This document shows, piece by piece, positions 6,090-8,008 of a DNA stretch of 8,008 nt; position 1 is the stretch's first letter, and each line of letters opens with the position of its first letter. Both the position numbers and the translations under genes were made by a program. The DNA lies in assembly GCA_020148085.1 (NCBI GenBank), contig JAHCRD010000022.1, positions 1 to 8,008 on the forward strand. The letters are read 5' to 3'. The notes beneath the pieces are model-generated. The model was not told the origin of the DNA and searched no databases. It saw only the letters and a program-made list of their open reading frames with translations. Source of the stretch: Patescibacteria group bacterium (lineage in GTDB: Bacteria; Patescibacteriota; Minisyncoccia; Minisyncoccales; CG1-02-41-26).

Positions 6090-7250
6090 ATGGAAATTAA
6101 AAATTTGAAGAAAGCAGCAAAAAGAATTCTCTCAGCCATAAAAAAAGACGAGAGAATTGTTTTATTTGGTGATGCTGATTTAGATGGAACAACCTCGGTT
6201 ATTATTTTGGAAGAAGCAATCAAAAATTTAGGTGGGAGGGTCTCTCTCTGCTATTTTCCTGATCGAGGAATAGAAGGTTATGGCTTGAATGAAAATGCCT
6301 TAAAGATTCTCAGCAACTATGCTCCAGCTCTGTTAATTTTGTTAGATTGTGGAATAGGGAACTTCAAAGAGGTCAAGGTGGCGAAAAAAATGGGCTTTGA
6401 AGTGATAATCATTGAGCATCACGAAGTATTAGCTGAGGTACCTCAAGCCTTAGTTGTTAATCCAAAACAAAAAGGTGATAAATATCCTTTCAAATTCTTG
6501 GCTACTTGTGGTTTGAGCTTCAAGTTGACTTCAATTCTTTTGGGAAGCAAAACGGGCGGTGGGCGGGTGGCGTCCAAACACCTTGAACAGGGTTTCCTGG
6601 AGCTTGCTGCTTTGGGAACTTTAGCTGATATGATGCCCCAAGTTGAAGATAATCAAATTTTTATTGAGAAGGGACTCGACTCTTTACCTTTTACCTTTCG
6701 ACCAGGGCTTCAGGCTTTTTTTAAAATTTTTCCCCAGCAAAATTTCTCTTCAAGGGAACTGGCTCAGAAAATTATTTCCATTTTGCAAATAACCGATTCT
6801 AAAAATCACTTAACAGAAAGCTATTTGGTCTTAAGTTCCCAAGATACAACCCAAGCTTCCCAATTATTAGAGAAGCTCTCAGCAAAAAGCAGCCAACGAC
6901 AACAACTTATTAAAGAATTAACAAGTGAAATTACCCAAAAAGCGGCTGCTATTTCTTCCCCCCTTATTTTTGAAGGAGGTCCTGAGTTTCCTCATGTCTT
7001 GACCGGGGCTATCGCTTCAAGAATTTGTCACAAATTTAAAAAACCAACTTTCATTTTCAACACCAACCAGAATTTAAGCAAAGGGTCGGTGAGAACGCCC
7101 AAGGGCGTAAATAGTGTTGAAGCTTTGACAAAATGTAGTTCTTTACTTGAGGTTTATGGTGGCCACCCCCAGGCCTCTGGTTTCACTGTCAAAGCAGAGA
7201 ACCTAGAGAAATTCAAAGAATGTCTGATAGAATATTTCAAAAAGTTATAA
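6090..7250 (+). CDS. Short RecJ-like DHH/DHHA1-family phosphoesterase (predicted nuclease)
   Basis: DHH-family enzymes cut phosphodiester bonds in single-stranded DNA, nano-RNA or cyclic dinucleotides with two metal ions. Visible motifs: GDADLDG (27-33, Asp28/30/32), a RecJ-like PDRGIEGYGL (57-66), LLDCGI (84-89, Asp86), IIIEHHE (106-112), ALGTLADMMP (174-183, Asp180), and the DHHA1 end with KGSVRTPKGVNSVEAL (331-346) and GGHPQASGF (357-365). The order and the EGYGL and SSQRQ (267-271) features favour RecJ over NrnA/GdpP-type proteins. At 386 residues it lacks the OB-fold that brings full RecJ to ~550 or more. The signature DHH reads EHH (Glu109), an acidic replacement of a metal ligand. A GC-rich patch at 6549-6577 encodes TGGGRVASK in a loop before the ALGT motif. 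Start ATG is 3 bases after pgk; no Shine-Dalgarno is seen. Exact substrate not decidable. Confidence 0.85.
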   Translation: MEIKNLKKAAKRILSAIKKDERIVLFGDADLDGTTSVIILEEAIKNLGGRVSLCYFPDRGIEGYGLNENALKILSNYAPALLILLDCGIGNFKEVKVAKKMGFEVIIIEHHEVLAEVPQALVVNPKQKGDKYPFKFLATCGLSFKLTSILLGSKTGGGRVASKHLEQGFLELAALGTLADMMPQVEDNQIFIEKGLDSLPFTFRPGLQAFFKIFPQQNFSSRELAQKIISILQITDSKNHLTESYLVLSSQDTTQASQLLEKLSAKSSQRQQLIKELTSEITQKAAAISSPLIFEGGPEFPHVLTGAIASRICHKFKKPTFIFNTNQNLSKGSVRTPKGVNSVEALTKCSSLLEVYGGHPQASGFTVKAENLEKFKECLIEYFKKL

Positions 7251-7672
7251 TTTTCATTGATGGTGGCTCTCGGGGTAATCCGGGTCCGGCTGCTTTTGGA
7301 GTTGTGGTTGCTAAAGGTGGGAAAGTCTTGAAAAAATATTCTCAATATATTGGCGGAGCCACTAACAATGAGGCTGAATATCAGGGATTAATTTTTGCTT
7401 TGAAAAAAGCTAAAGCTCTTTTTGGTAAAGAGAAAATAAAAAAGATATCAATAGAAATAAAATCGGACTCAGAGCTTTTAATAAAACAAATGAAGGGGGA
7501 ATATAAAATAAAAAATCCAAAAATTCAGCCTCTTTTTTTGAAAGCCTGGAATTTAAAAATTGATTTTAAAAACCTAAAATTTTCCTTAATTTCTCGCCAA
7601 AAAAACAGGGAAGCCGATAGGTTAGTCAATGAAGTTTTAGATGCTAATTCTCGAACCCAAAAACTTTTCTAA
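7220..7672 (+). CDS. rnhA: RNase HI-family protein (ribonuclease H, reverse-transcriptase-like fold)
   Basis: RNase H cuts the RNA strand of RNA-DNA hybrids, clearing R-loops and primers. The 150 residues cover one complete RNase H domain with all four acidic catalytic positions: Asp14 in FIDGGSRGNPGPAA (12-25), Glu53 in ATNNEAEYQGL (47-57), Asp83 in KSDSELL (81-87) and Asp133 in NREADRLVNE (129-138). The ATNNEAEY form and an Arg (RQKN, 126-129) in place of the E. coli His124 loop place it nearer the archaeal/Bacillus YpdQ-like branch than E. coli RnhA, so the symbol is by function. The ATG at 7220 overlaps the recJ-like gene by 31 bases and gives about ten residues before the first strand; no later in-frame ATG precedes the catalytic Asp. 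The overlap suggests translational coupling. The stop lies only about 7 bases from the 3' end of the convergent RNase P RNA gene. Confidence 0.92.
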   Translation: MSDRIFQKVIIFIDGGSRGNPGPAAFGVVVAKGGKVLKKYSQYIGGATNNEAEYQGLIFALKKAKALFGKEKIKKISIEIKSDSELLIKQMKGEYKIKNPKIQPLFLKAWNLKIDFKNLKFSLISRQKNREADRLVNEVLDANSRTQKLF

Positions 7673-7679
7673 TCAAAAA

Positions 7680-8008
7680 CCCTAGCAAGTCGATAAGCCG
7701 AATTCTGTCTAGGGCAATCATTTGTCTGGGTCAAAGATTACTCCCTGGCTCTAGCGAACTACTTTTTCATTTCGGCAAATCCGGAGAATGCCGAAATGTT
7801 TGTTCTTGCACCCGATAAGGATTTAGACGTTTCACCTCCAAGATTTCTCTCGGAGCTCGCCCGCCTCCGCTAAAGCTTCGGCGGGCGCCCTTGCGCTTTC
7901 GCGCTCGGGCGTCACTGTTCGCACCTCTACCATTACTGGCGACGGCCGTTAGCCGCTATCACTTTGGGTGTTCGGACTTTCCTCCCCTCATCATAAATGA
8001 TGAAGAGC
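7680..8008 (-). ncRNA. rnpB: RNase P RNA (5' end beyond the window)
   Basis: The catalytic RNA that removes tRNA 5' leaders. Read on the - strand it has the CR-I string GAGGAAAGTCC (7984-7974), the CR-V string ACAGAATTCGGCTTA (7708-7694) and a GAGCCAGGGAG stretch typical of the P18 region. P4 pairs perfectly: AAG-U-CCGAA (7979-7971) with UUCGGCUU (7702-7695), keeping the universal bulged U, with compensated changes against the common CCGGG/CCCGG. Other elements: P9 CCA-GUAA-UGG; a 10-bp hairpin at 7769-7798 (P16/P17 position); P18 AGGGA-GUAA-UCUUU. Three hairpins fill the P12 region (7836-7911). The span between GGUGAAA and GGGUGCAAG looks too short for normal P13 and P14. The 3' end is set where P1 should end, followed by a T-tract (7679-7675) that may terminate transcription. 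The 5' strands of P1 and P2 and the promoter are not in the window. Confidence 0.95.
7859..7886. repeat. GC-rich palindromic dispersed repeat, copy 2 (inside RNase P RNA, P12 region)
   Basis: GCCCGCC (7859-7865) pairs perfectly with GGCGGGC (7880-7886), enclosing CCGCTAAAGCTTC-type loop bases. Bases 7861-7886 share 22 of 26 positions with copy 1 at 4661-4686, in the same + orientation, which is antisense to rnpB. It forms a separate stem between two GAAA-capped hairpins (7836-7855 and 7887-7910), where extra sequence would disturb the RNase P core least. Confidence 0.7.

Noticed and set aside
5933..6223. Minus-strand open frame of 96 codons across the pgk/recJ-like junction
   Set aside because: It is antisense to conserved motifs of both genes and shows no protein features of its own.
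7095..7108. Short palindrome ACGCCC-AA-GGGCGT in the recJ-like gene
   Set aside because: It lies in the conserved DHHA1 segment RTPKGVNSVEAL, where codon choice explains it; the loop is too short for a meaningful hairpin.

Overview
The window looks like a piece of a small, AT-rich genome from the Candidate Phyla Radiation (Patescibacteria, probably a Parcubacteria-like lineage). This is inferred from gene content and not proven. The supporting signs are: a membrane protein resembling the DUF8128 type directly followed by a VirD4/HerA-like ATPase with a CxxC-x17-CxxC zinc ribbon; a protein pairing sigma region 4 with a HARE-type winged helix but no region 2; compact, divergent versions of universal enzymes; very tight gene packing; mostly absent Shine-Dalgarno sequences; and a GC-rich palindromic repeat of the kind that adds Ala-Lys-Ala-Thr-Ala-like stretches to proteins. 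TGA is used as a stop (3102-3104), so the Gracilibacteria/Absconditabacteria TGA=Gly code is not supported.

Layout. Nearly everything reads on the + strand. (1) 2-526 is the C-terminal part of SecF. (2) A good sigma70-type promoter at 530-558 opens a cluster: a region-4/HARE regulator (568-1584), a two-helix membrane protein (1586-1825) and a membrane-anchored DUF8128-like protein (1836-3104). (3) A 136-nt spacer, GC-richer than its surroundings, carries nested and mutually exclusive inverted repeats. (4) The cytoplasmic DNA-pump-like ATPase follows at 3241-4917. (5) Phosphoglycerate kinase (4929-6086), a short RecJ-like DHH/DHHA1 phosphoesterase (6090-7250) and an RNase HI-family protein (7220-7672) follow with gaps of 11 and 3 nt and a 31-nt overlap. 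(6) On the - strand, converging on the RNase H gene, lies RNase P RNA (rnpB). Its 3' end is near 7680 and its first few dozen nucleotides lie beyond the window.

How the genes may work together. The DUF8128-like protein and the ATPase look like the membrane and motor halves of a conjugation-type or DNA-handling machine. The small membrane protein and the DNA-binding regulator are possible accessory and control parts. The pgk/recJ-like/RNase H group mixes glycolysis with nucleic-acid turnover and probably reflects only co-transcription.

The least ordinary signals are: the structured spacer between the two halves of the secretion-like pair; a repeat (22 of 26 bases identical) found both in-frame in the ATPase gene and inside the P12 region of RNase P RNA; an RNase P RNA that looks expanded at P12 and reduced around P13/P14; and the sigma-region-4/HARE protein behind its own near-leaderless promoter.
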